Of a DNA stretch of 64,000 nucleotides, positions 33,998 through 42,018 are shown in pieces. The number at the start of each line of letters is the position of its first letter. Positions within the stretch are counted from its first letter, which is position 1. The notes below the pieces were generated by a model that was given only the letters and a program-made list of their open reading frames with translations, was not told where the DNA came from and did no database searches. Source of the stretch: Mucilaginibacter sp. PPCGB 2223 (GTDB lineage Bacteria; Bacteroidota; Bacteroidia; Sphingobacteriales; Sphingobacteriaceae); NCBI RefSeq assembly GCF_001705515.1, contig NZ_MDJS01000002.1, positions 868,001 to 932,000 on the forward strand, read 5' to 3'. The position numbers were made by a program, and so were the translations under genes.

Positions 33998-34363
33998 ATG
34001 CTGAACTACAAACGTCTCGATCATGTGTACATCTCCGTGCCGCCCGATAAGGTGCACGATGCCGATTTATTTTATACCAGGGTAATGGGTTTTGTACCGA
34101 CGTACAGGCCATCGGTGTTCAATTCGTCAAAAGGTTATTGGTACCAGTTGCCCGGGGTGGAGCTGCATATCGGCACCGAAGACGGTACGCCGCTATCCAA
34201 ACAGCATTTTGCCATGGAAGTTAATGATATCAAAGCCGCGCGCGAACACCTAATAGCCAACGGGGTACAGATATGCGAAGAAGTCGCCATCCCCGGCCGG
34301 GAGCGTTTTACTTTTAAAGACCCGTTCGGGAACAGGATTGAGTTTTTGGAGTATGATAGATAA
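33998..34363 (+). CDS. VOC family protein (glyoxalase/bleomycin-resistance fold)
   Basis: A 121-residue single-copy VOC protein made of two beta-alpha-beta-beta-beta modules: RLDHVYISVPPDKVHDADLF, then YTRVMGFVPT, and HFAMEVNDIKAAREHLIANG followed by FTFKDPFGNRIEFLEYD. The His and Glu metal positions of the family are in LDHVYI, ELHIG, QHFAM and RIEFLE. It forms a dimer that binds a divalent metal or hydrophobic compound; substrate is unknown. It ends 5 bp before the convergent membrane-protein gene. Confidence 0.93.
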   Translation: MLNYKRLDHVYISVPPDKVHDADLFYTRVMGFVPTYRPSVFNSSKGYWYQLPGVELHIGTEDGTPLSKQHFAMEVNDIKAAREHLIANGVQICEEVAIPGRERFTFKDPFGNRIEFLEYDR

Positions 34364-34368
34364 CAGGC

Positions 34369-34881
34369 TTAGCTTGCCCTTTCTGTTACAAGCCGCTTTT
34401 CCTTTTTTAGCCTATAGTATTTTAAGGTGAGCGGAAACAGCCTGATAAGTAAAATTACGATAAAGAATAGGGGTATTACCTGGTTATAGATTGGCTTAAA
34501 AAAACGTACCTGCTTAATTATTGGGCCAGGGCTTTGTAAAGCGAGATATGAAATTGGCTCGAAATAATTAAACAATATAATAAAAAGCAACATGCCGATA
34601 ACTCCCCAACGGTATTGAATCTGATTTTTCAGGTCCTGGACTCCAAACACTAATTTATATGATTGTATACCCGCCTGCATGAAAAATAGACAGCCGCCGG
34701 GCATCGTTACATAATGAATGATTTTGACCGTACTATTTTCGGCGAACAAAAAAGAAAAAGGTAGCAAACTTAAAGTAATAAACACGATGGGTAAGAATTT
34801 CACTTCAAAAGGTGAAGCCATAAAATTATCTCGCCATCTTTTCAGTGGTTTACTGCCAAATATCGGTACCCTATTGACCAT
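34369..34881 (-). CDS. Hypothetical membrane protein with four helices
   Basis: A 170-residue protein I do not recognise. It has four clear hydrophobic segments (about residues 28-46, VKFLPIVFITLSLLPFSFLF; 55-72; 90-110, WGVIGMLLFIILFNYF; 128-150, VIPLFFIVILLIRLFPLTL) separated by short charged loops, with a basic C-terminus KKEKRLVTERAS. It is the second gene of a two-gene minus-strand operon, 12 bp after the plug-like protein gene. Confidence 0.7.
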   Translation of the reverse strand: MVNRVPIFGSKPLKRWRDNFMASPFEVKFLPIVFITLSLLPFSFLFAENSTVKIIHYVTMPGGCLFFMQAGIQSYKLVFGVQDLKNQIQYRWGVIGMLLFIILFNYFEPISYLALQSPGPIIKQVRFFKPIYNQVIPLFFIVILLIRLFPLTLKYYRLKKEKRLVTERAS

Positions 34882-34893
34882 GCTAAACGCTAC

Positions 34894-35928
34894 TTAATCC
34901 TTGTAGACAATTTTGGCAGTCTTAAAAAAGGCGATCCATTTGGTTTTCAAGGCATCGGGTATAGAAGCTTGTTTAACCGCCCTGAAGTTGGTATAAAGCG
35001 CTTGCTTGCCTTGCACAATATACCACAATTGCGATTCTGGGGTCTTGTTATCTTTAAACCCGGGCGATTCAATGGTGAAAATTATCCATGGGTTTTCGGC
35101 TCGCTCATCCTTTTCAATAAAAGTAAGCTTAGCCTTTGGCGAATGCTGTTTGGCCTGGTCAAACATAAAGTCCATAGCCTTATCTATCGGTAAATTTTTG
35201 ATCACCTTGATCGTTGTCATATTACCAAGTTCTGTCCATTTGTCTACGGTCTCATTGTTGCGCACCAGGTCGATCACGTGCTCTTGCTCATTTTCCTGAT
35301 CACCGCCAACCTTCCAGCCCTCACTGTCGGGCCAGTCCAGCATTATCGATTCGTTTCTCTTCTGCTGATTATATGTCGACGTATCTTTAGAGAGTGTTTT
35401 GATTGCTTTCGTTGCTATCACTACACCATAGTCTTTATCGGTTACTCCATAATCAGATACTAACGCATTCCTGTTAATTAATTTTAAACTGACAAAAGTA
35501 CTATCTGTGATTTTTTCAAGTTCGCTCTCGAAAGTTTTCTTTGTTTTTATACTGTTTTTTAAACTCATTAGTTCTCCGTTTACTATATATTGTATAGTTG
35601 AATCAGCAATATCCTTATTAATTAAATCAGCATATTCTGTAGATTTTGAACTAAAAAATTTTCGATACCGGCCGCGGGCATGCGCCTTAGTTTCCATGTA
35701 TATCACACCATCTCTGCCTGCTTCGCCAAATTGTGCTATTGAATTCTGGGTATTTAAAACAGTTAAACTGACAATATCATCAGGGTTTACTGCTATTATA
35801 TCTTGTAAGCCAAGTCTTACACTGTCCATAAATACAATAGGATGTTTGCCAATCTTTGGTGCGGAAGTTTGCGCTTTGCTTATTGTTATACTGCAAATTA
35901 AAAATAGTGAGAGGCATAAGCATTTCAT
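34894..35928 (-). CDS. Exported protein with two TonB-plug-like modules and no barrel
   Basis: A 344-residue secreted protein with a signal peptide ending TISKAQ. Residues about 25-85 (GKHPIVFMDSVRLGLQDIIA, then VNPDDIVSLTVLN, AQFGEAGRDGVIYMET) copy the pattern of a SusC/TonB-receptor plug (DGV..LNPxDIESITVLKD..ALYGxRGxNGVI). A weaker second copy follows at about 100-180 (QYIVNGELMSLKN ... SLKLINRNALVSDYGVTDKD, then YGVVIATK). The last 145 residues form an alpha/beta domain ending LWYIVQGKQALYTNFRAV. There is no beta-barrel, so it cannot be a transporter by itself; it may be an envelope adaptor. Operon with the four-helix membrane protein. Function is unknown. Confidence 0.7.
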   Translation of the reverse strand: MKCLCLSLFLICSITISKAQTSAPKIGKHPIVFMDSVRLGLQDIIAVNPDDIVSLTVLNTQNSIAQFGEAGRDGVIYMETKAHARGRYRKFFSSKSTEYADLINKDIADSTIQYIVNGELMSLKNSIKTKKTFESELEKITDSTFVSLKLINRNALVSDYGVTDKDYGVVIATKAIKTLSKDTSTYNQQKRNESIMLDWPDSEGWKVGGDQENEQEHVIDLVRNNETVDKWTELGNMTTIKVIKNLPIDKAMDFMFDQAKQHSPKAKLTFIEKDERAENPWIIFTIESPGFKDNKTPESQLWYIVQGKQALYTNFRAVKQASIPDALKTKWIAFFKTAKIVYKD

Positions 35929-36037
35929 AATAGGGCATAGGGTTTAATAGAACAATGATAAAATATTTATTTCGCTTTGGTGTTAATAATCTTTCCCTTT
36001 GTGCAAAATGAAATGTCAATATCCCGACAATCGTCTA

Positions 36038-36068
36038 TTGGCTAAGCGCTGCATAAACCCTAAATTTG
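36038..36068 (+). promoter_or_regulatory. Bacteroidota-type promoter of thioredoxin reductase
   Basis: ttg at 36038-36040, a 20-nt spacer and taaatttg at 36061-36068 match the TTG/TAnnTTTG consensus. The predicted start falls about 15 nt before ATG 36089, which is why the longer frame beginning at 35999 is rejected. Confidence 0.6.
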
Positions 36069-36088
36069 TACCACAATTTTCCAAACAA

Positions 36089-37048
36089 ATGTCTCAACAA
36101 ACCGAACACGTAACATGCCTGATTATAGGCTCTGGCCCGGCCGGGTATACCGCAGCTATCTATGCTGCACGCGCCGATCTGAAGCCCGTTTTATATACCG
36201 GGATGCTGGCCGGCGGCCAGTTAACCCAAACTACCGATGTCGATAACTTCCCGGGTTATCCAAACGGGGTGATGGGCCCCGAAATGATGGAAGACCTGCG
36301 TAAGCAAGCCGAACGCTTTGGTACCGATATCCGCTTTGGGTATGTAAGCTCGGTTGATTTTTCGTCGCTGCCGCACAAGGTTATTGTTGACGAGGAAAAA
36401 ACCATTACAGCCGATACGGTGATTATTTCTACCGGTGCTTCGGCTAAGTGGTTAGGGTTAGCCTCCGAAGAAAAATATAATGGCTTTGGCGTTTCGGCAT
36501 GCGCTGTTTGCGACGGTTTCTTTTTCCGCGGGCAGGATGTAGCCATCGTTGGCGCCGGCGATACCGCCGCCGAAGAAGCCACTTACCTGGCCAAGCTTTG
36601 CCGTAAGGTGTATATGATCGTCCGCCGCGACGAGTTCCGCGCGTCAAAAGCGATGGTTCACCGCGTGCAGCATACCAAAAACATCGAGATCATTTACAAC
36701 AGCGAAACGCAGGAGATCATTGGCGATGGCCAGGTAGTTACCGGTGTGCGGATATTAAACAATAAAACACAGGAAGAACGCCTGCTGGATGTTACCGGCT
36801 TCTTCGTGGCTATTGGCCACCACCCTAACACCGATATTTTTAAGGGCCAGATCCACATGGACGAAACCGGCTATATCATTACCCATCCGGATAGTACCCA
36901 AACCAATGTGGAAGGCGTATTTGCCTGCGGCGATGCCCAGGACCGTATTTATCGCCAGGCGATAACTGCCGCCGGTACGGGCTGTATGGCTGCACTGGAA
37001 GCCGAGCGTTACCTGGCCGCCAAGGAGCATGTAATTACCGCTGAGTAA
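36089..37048 (+). CDS. trxB: Thioredoxin-disulfide reductase
   Basis: A 319-residue FAD/NADPH flavoprotein that reduces oxidised thioredoxin. The FAD motif GSGPAGYTAAIYAARA is near residues 12-27, the redox-active CAVC is at 138-141, NADPH binding is shown by VAIVGAGDTAAEEATYL, and the C-terminal FAD motif is GVFACGDAQDR. The open frame extends 30 codons upstream to 35999, but a TTG-N20-TAAATTTG promoter (36038-36068) lies inside that stretch, and ATG 36089 gives the standard family N-terminus. A terminator follows at 37068-37097. Monocistronic; likely serves thioredoxin elsewhere in the genome. Confidence 0.97.
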   Translation: MSQQTEHVTCLIIGSGPAGYTAAIYAARADLKPVLYTGMLAGGQLTQTTDVDNFPGYPNGVMGPEMMEDLRKQAERFGTDIRFGYVSSVDFSSLPHKVIVDEEKTITADTVIISTGASAKWLGLASEEKYNGFGVSACAVCDGFFFRGQDVAIVGAGDTAAEEATYLAKLCRKVYMIVRRDEFRASKAMVHRVQHTKNIEIIYNSETQEIIGDGQVVTGVRILNNKTQEERLLDVTGFFVAIGHHPNTDIFKGQIHMDETGYIITHPDSTQTNVEGVFACGDAQDRIYRQAITAAGTGCMAALEAERYLAAKEHVITAE

Positions 37049-37067
37049 GTTCGGTTAATAATATTGC

Positions 37068-37097
37068 AAAAGCCACTCATCGAGTGGCTTTTTGTTT
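37068..37097 (+). terminator. Intrinsic terminator after trxB
   Basis: A perfect 11-bp stem aaaagccactc / gagtggctttt with a 3-nt loop atc and a T-rich tail (tgtttttg), 19 bp after the stop. Confidence 0.92.
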
Positions 37098-37276
37098 TTG
37101 ATATCCATCACGTCATAGCAATGATATAAGTTAAACAGGCTGAGTAAGGCCCAAATCATGCTGCCTGCTTATTGTCTTTTTACTAATATTTCACCCTCTT
37201 TCATAAAATTTTTACATCACGGTAAACACTTTATTTTCAAAATCTGTTAACTTCACAACTTCCATAACCCAATGTA

Positions 37277-39577
37277 ATGCTAAAACACTTTTTACTGGCC
37301 CTCACATTCTTTGGTTTTTCTGCGGCTTATGCGCAGGACGCTGCTCCAAACCTTAATATCATACCTGCCCCCGTCTCTCTTAAAAAATCTGACGGCGTTT
37401 TTATCCTTAACCAGGAAACCCTTATCCAGGCCGATACACCTGCCAACCGTGCAGTCGGCGTATTTACATCGGCGTTGCTGAGCACCCGGGGGCTGCGCAA
37501 ACAGGTTACCTTAACCGATAACTCGGTTACCACACATGTTATTAAGTTTACTTCGGCAGGCGCCGATGCCCTGCCCGCCGAGGGCTATCATATCAGCATT
37601 ACGCCGCAGCAAATTACCGTTACCGGCAAAGGAGCCGGCCTGTTTTACGCTGTGCAGACTTTAATCCAGTTGCTGCCGGCAACCAACGCTGCTGTAGCGA
37701 AGGTACCTTGTGTGGATATTGATGATTACCCCCGCTTTGGCTACCGCGGCCTGCACCTGGATGTATCGCGACATTTTTTCGGTGTCGATTTCGTTAAAAA
37801 GTATATCGACCTGATGGCCCAGTATAAGCTGAATACCTTTCACTGGCATTTAACTGATGATCAGGGATGGCGCATCGAGATCAAAAAATATCCGAAGCTA
37901 ACCGAAGTTGGTAGTCAGCGCGAGCAGACCATGATCGGTAATTACCACGATTTTAACCCGCAGCAGTTTGATAACACGCCTTACGGCGGATATTATACGC
38001 AGGACCAGGTGCGCGACGTGGTGAAATACGCAGCCGAGCGTTACATTACCGTTTTGCCCGAAATTGAAATGCCCGGGCATTCGGTTGCTGCAATAGCCGC
38101 TTACCCCGAGCTGGGTTGTTATGGCAATAAGCAGGTAAAGGTACAGGGTACCTGGGGTGGTTTCGACGATATTTATTGCCCTACCGATTATACCTTCAAT
38201 TTTATGCAGGATGTGCTGACCGAAGTGATGGGCCTCTTCCCGAGCAAGTACATCCACATCGGCGGCGACGAGGTTTCGAAAACCGCCTGGAAACAATCGG
38301 TGTTCTGCCAGGACCTGATCAAAAAGTTAAAGCTTAAAGATGAGGAAGGATTACAAAGCTACTTCATCCAGCGGATAGAAAAATTTGTGAACAGCAAGGG
38401 CCGCAGCATCATCGGCTGGGACGAGATCCTGCAAGGCGGCCTGGCGCCAAATGCCACCGTAATGAGCTGGCGCGGCGAATCCGGCGGCATAGCTGCCGCA
38501 CAACAGCATCATAATGTGATTATGACGCCCGGCAGCGGGGGGGTATATTTCGATCATGCCCAGGGCAAAACCAGCCAGGAGCCCGTAGGCATTGGCGGTT
38601 ACGCACCTTTGCAAAAAACCTACAGCTATAACCCGGTGCCGGTATCGCTTACCACCGATCAGCAAAAATATATCATGGGTGTACAGGCCAATGTATGGAC
38701 GGAATATATTGCCACCGATAACAAAGTAGAGTATATGTTGCTTCCGCGATTGCTGGCCCTGTCGGAAATTGCATGGACACCCCTCGCCAACAAAAATTAC
38801 AAGGATTTCAGCGAGACCCGTGTGCCCGTGCATTTGGCTAAGATAGATGCCGCCGGGCTGAACTACCGTGTATCAACCGCCATTGGCGCACCCGATACCA
38901 TCATCACAGGGAATAAATACACTTTTACTTTAAAAAGCCCGGTTGCCGGAGCTAAAATATATTATACCATTGATGGCTACACCCCGCGCGAAACAGACCT
39001 GGAATACACCGGGCCGGTAACCGTGCAGGTGCCCGATAATATGAGCAGGGTGTTTCAAACCATTGTGATCACGCCATCGGGCAAACGCAGCGCCGTGACC
39101 CGTGCCGTGATCAATAACAAACCAGCCCTTGCCCCGGTAACCTACAGCGGTACTGCCGATGGTTTAAAATATCGGTTGTTTAACGGAACGTTCGAAAACA
39201 CGGATAAGATAGACGGCGGGGCCGAAATAGATACCGGGATAGTTAAAAACTTTAACACCAATGTTTTTCGCAAAAACGGCATTCACGATTTTGGTGTAAT
39301 ATATAACGGTTTTATACGTATTGATAATGACGGCCGCTATTCATTCTCAACCTCTTCGGGCGATGGCTCGGTATTATTGATAGATGACCAACTGGTAGTT
39401 GATAACGATGGTAAACATAGCGCGTTTGAACAAGGCGGCGATGTACTGCTGCAAAAAGGCTATCATAAATTTACGCTGAAATACTTTTTTGCGAGCGCAG
39501 GTAACTCGCTGCATGTATATATGACGATACCCGGCAAGCCTAAAGGCGAGCTGCCGCCCGATATGATGTTTAATTGA
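37277..39577 (+). CDS. Secreted beta-N-acetylhexosaminidase (GH20) with PA14 domain
   Basis: A 766-residue exported glycosidase that removes terminal N-acetylhexosamine from glycans or chitooligosaccharides. Signal peptide ends SAAYAQ. An N-terminal GH20b domain (about 25-145) is followed by the GH20 TIM barrel (about 150-500) with GYRGLHLDVSRHFF, FHWHLTDDQGWRIEIK and the catalytic pair D331-E332 in HIGGDEVSKTAW; the oxazolinium mechanism needs both. Residues about 525-600 are a chitobiase C-terminal-like domain (AKIYYTIDGYTPRETDLEYT), and about 615-760 are a PA14 domain (DFGVIYNGFIRIDNDGRYSF, then LKYFFASAGNSLHVYM), probably sugar binding. The lipoprotein gene follows 13 bp later. Confidence 0.96.
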   Translation: MLKHFLLALTFFGFSAAYAQDAAPNLNIIPAPVSLKKSDGVFILNQETLIQADTPANRAVGVFTSALLSTRGLRKQVTLTDNSVTTHVIKFTSAGADALPAEGYHISITPQQITVTGKGAGLFYAVQTLIQLLPATNAAVAKVPCVDIDDYPRFGYRGLHLDVSRHFFGVDFVKKYIDLMAQYKLNTFHWHLTDDQGWRIEIKKYPKLTEVGSQREQTMIGNYHDFNPQQFDNTPYGGYYTQDQVRDVVKYAAERYITVLPEIEMPGHSVAAIAAYPELGCYGNKQVKVQGTWGGFDDIYCPTDYTFNFMQDVLTEVMGLFPSKYIHIGGDEVSKTAWKQSVFCQDLIKKLKLKDEEGLQSYFIQRIEKFVNSKGRSIIGWDEILQGGLAPNATVMSWRGESGGIAAAQQHHNVIMTPGSGGVYFDHAQGKTSQEPVGIGGYAPLQKTYSYNPVPVSLTTDQQKYIMGVQANVWTEYIATDNKVEYMLLPRLLALSEIAWTPLANKNYKDFSETRVPVHLAKIDAAGLNYRVSTAIGAPDTIITGNKYTFTLKSPVAGAKIYYTIDGYTPRETDLEYTGPVTVQVPDNMSRVFQTIVITPSGKRSAVTRAVINNKPALAPVTYSGTADGLKYRLFNGTFENTDKIDGGAEIDTGIVKNFNTNVFRKNGIHDFGVIYNGFIRIDNDGRYSFSTSSGDGSVLLIDDQLVVDNDGKHSAFEQGGDVLLQKGYHKFTLKYFFASAGNSLHVYMTIPGKPKGELPPDMMFN

Positions 39578-39590
39578 GTATATTTATGCA

Positions 39591-40400
39591 ATGGTAAGGA
39601 AGATAAGCCCCGATCTGTTTTACATGGCCCTGGTAACGGTTTGCCTTGCGGCGATAAGTGCGTGTAAACAACCCGCACAGCAGCAAACGGTAACACCGCC
39701 CGGCCCGGCGGTTAAAGCGATATTGCCGCAGCCGTTCAGGTACCATAAACTTATTGAGAGCTCGCCGGGTAAATATTTCGACGTATATACCTGGGGCCGG
39801 GGTAAAGATTCGTCGGGCGCGTACCTTATCCTGCATTCCGACTCGACCGGCAGCCATTACAGCACCACCTATGGCGACCTGGAAGGCTCAGTGATCGACG
39901 TGTACAATACCGATATGAATATGGACGGCAATCCGGAAATACTTATCGAATCGAAAGCTAAGGATACCACCAACCATATCAATATCTACGCCTATGAGTT
40001 TAAAGGCGGCAAGGGCCAGAAGATCGACTTCCCGAAACTGAGCACCAATACCAAAAAAACCTACCGCGGCGGCGATGTTTTTTCGATAAAAGAGGGTAAC
40101 CTGGTGCGCCAGTTCCCTGTTTACGATGGTAACGGACCCGATGCCAAACCAACCGGGAAAACCAAAATACTGCAATACGGCATAAGCGATAACACCTTTA
40201 CGGTAAAAGATATCAGCCCGGTTGACAGTACCAAAACAAGCACCTCATCAGCTTCAAAACCTGCCGGAACAACCGCTGTCAGCGCCAAAAGCAACGATAA
40301 ACCGGCTTCTTCCGAAAAGCACACCGAAAGCAAAAAGAAGAAAAAGAAAACCGAAGAGCATACCAGGAAGAAGAAAAAGCATCATCGGAGTGAGGAGTAG
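39591..40400 (+). CDS. Hypothetical lipoprotein with Lys-rich tail
   Basis: A 269-residue protein I do not recognise. The signal peptide ends in a lipobox AISAC, so it is a lipoprotein. The middle resembles an FG-GAP/VCBS-like segment: YNTDMNMDGNPEILIESKAK, a DxNxDGxxEI calcium-type loop, followed by YAYEFKGGKGQKI. After about residue 205 comes a Ser/Thr/Ala linker and then a highly basic tail EKHTESKKKKKKTEEHTRKK with KKHHRSEE, an unusual end for an exported protein that could bind LPS, peptidoglycan or DNA. It lies 13 bp after the GH20 gene and is probably co-transcribed. Confidence 0.78.
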   Translation: MVRKISPDLFYMALVTVCLAAISACKQPAQQQTVTPPGPAVKAILPQPFRYHKLIESSPGKYFDVYTWGRGKDSSGAYLILHSDSTGSHYSTTYGDLEGSVIDVYNTDMNMDGNPEILIESKAKDTTNHINIYAYEFKGGKGQKIDFPKLSTNTKKTYRGGDVFSIKEGNLVRQFPVYDGNGPDAKPTGKTKILQYGISDNTFTVKDISPVDSTKTSTSSASKPAGTTAVSAKSNDKPASSEKHTESKKKKKKTEEHTRKKKKHHRSEE

Positions 40401-40476
40401 TTCTCTCTCCGCGCGTCATCGACGTTTGTAATAGTTGTTATTCAAAAACGGTAAACTGCCACTGCCACTCGCAAAC

Positions 40477-41850
40477 TCAACCCGCCACCTCAAACTCCAC
40501 CTTCCTCTCCGGGTTATTGAACGCGTAATTAGCCACCATGCTTTTAATATAACCGTTGCCGGGATAAGGCGTTAGCTGGGTTTTGAGTACCGCCAGCTCG
40601 CTGCCGTCGAGGCCTTGCTTAACATATCCCATACCGTAAAACTCGCCGTTCTCGATCAAAATATAGCTGTACTCATCGTCGGTACGGCCCTTATCGCGTA
40701 TGGCAAAGGTCGATAAAGCTGCTTTCAGGTGATCGATAGCCTTGTTAACCCTTTTATTATAGCGCTGGGTAGTTTCGGTTACCTGGCAGGCGCAGGGCTT
40801 GGTTTTAACCCGCGGGCAGGGCTGGTCGTTACGCTGTACAAAGCATAGTTTCGGGCACAGGTCAAATTCGGCTATCAGCCGGTTAAGCAGGTTGTAGCCC
40901 TCAAGCATGCTGTTGCAGGTGTACAGCGGCTGCGAGTAGCGCGTCCATTTATCTATGGCCAGGCGGGTGTAGCCGCGCTGGTCCTCAAAACGGTACAGGC
41001 CGTAGGTATATTCGTAATGCTTTTGTGCGCGGTTATATTTGGGCCACAGGCGTTTGATTTCAACAGCTTCGAGAATAAAAGCAAGCAACTCGGTGCCGCA
41101 GGTTTGATGGGTGATGGTATGGATGTTACGTAAAAACTCTTGTTTCTGCAGGTCGGCCCGGTTATTGGTAAAGTGGCTTTTTACCCGTTTTTTAAGGTTA
41201 CGCGCCTTGCCTACATAAACTATTTTACCTTTCTGGTCGTGAAAATAATAAACGCCAGGTGCATTCGGTAAAGCGTCAACCTGTGCCTGCGGCAGGTTTG
41301 ATGGCAGCGAATGCTCTTTCGATTTTTGTTTAAGCGATGTTGTGATGTGGCCCTGCCTGTCATTTTGCAGCATCAGCTCAAAAAGCTGTGTGGTGGCAAA
41401 GGCATCGCCCATGGCGCGGTGTCGGCTCAGGTTTTCGATACCCATTTGCCGGCAAAACTTACCCAGGCTGTACGATGGCAGCCCCGGAAATATTTTGCGG
41501 CCCAAACGTACGGTACACAATTTAGGGCATTGCAGATCGTACCCTGCGCGCTGCAAATGGTGCCGCATAAACGAGTAATCGAAGTTAACGTTATGCGCCA
41601 CAAAAATGTTACCGTTTAATAAGCCAAATATCTGTTCGGCAATATCGTTAAACAAAGGGGCGTTTTGCACCATCCGGTCATCAATGCCGGTAAGGGCCTG
41701 TATATAAACCGGTATAGGCGCGCAGGGGTTAACCAGGGTTTCAAAACGGTTAATCACCTGTGTGCCATCGTGTATTACGATAGCTATTTCTGTAATACCA
41801 TGCGCGCTGGCATGGCTTCCTGTCGTCTCGATATCTACAATAGCATACAT
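40477..41850 (-). CDS. DnaQ-like 3'-5' exonuclease fused to GIY-YIG nuclease
   Basis: A 457-residue fusion. Residues 1-165 are a DEDDh exonuclease: Exo I YAIVDIETTG (D5, E7), Exo II VAHNVNFDYSFM, Exo III SRHRAMGDAFAT (H and D). Residues about 200-280 are a UvrC-type GIY-YIG domain (PNAPGVYYFHDQKGKIVYVG, then KARNLKKRVKSHF), and the remainder contains CPRVKTKPCACQ and KLCFVQRNDQPC, a Cys cluster of the sort seen in Cho/UvrC-like proteins. This architecture is known in Bacteroidota and Actinobacteria and usually annotated as exonuclease domain protein. It probably works in DNA repair. Monocistronic. Confidence 0.95.
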   Translation of the reverse strand: MYAIVDIETTGSHASAHGITEIAIVIHDGTQVINRFETLVNPCAPIPVYIQALTGIDDRMVQNAPLFNDIAEQIFGLLNGNIFVAHNVNFDYSFMRHHLQRAGYDLQCPKLCTVRLGRKIFPGLPSYSLGKFCRQMGIENLSRHRAMGDAFATTQLFELMLQNDRQGHITTSLKQKSKEHSLPSNLPQAQVDALPNAPGVYYFHDQKGKIVYVGKARNLKKRVKSHFTNNRADLQKQEFLRNIHTITHQTCGTELLAFILEAVEIKRLWPKYNRAQKHYEYTYGLYRFEDQRGYTRLAIDKWTRYSQPLYTCNSMLEGYNLLNRLIAEFDLCPKLCFVQRNDQPCPRVKTKPCACQVTETTQRYNKRVNKAIDHLKAALSTFAIRDKGRTDDEYSYILIENGEFYGMGYVKQGLDGSELAVLKTQLTPYPGNGYIKSMVANYAFNNPERKVEFEVAG

Positions 41851-42018
41851 TACCCCGGGTGCTTAACATACAAATATATAAAGCATTTACTAATTTTTTT
41901 AGTTAATCTGATTATTGTTTTTTTGACTATTAAATAATTTGATAATTATTTTTTTTTAGATTTATACCGTTACAATTTTATCGGCCCACTATCGCTATCA
42001 TCCGTTACTGGAAACTTT

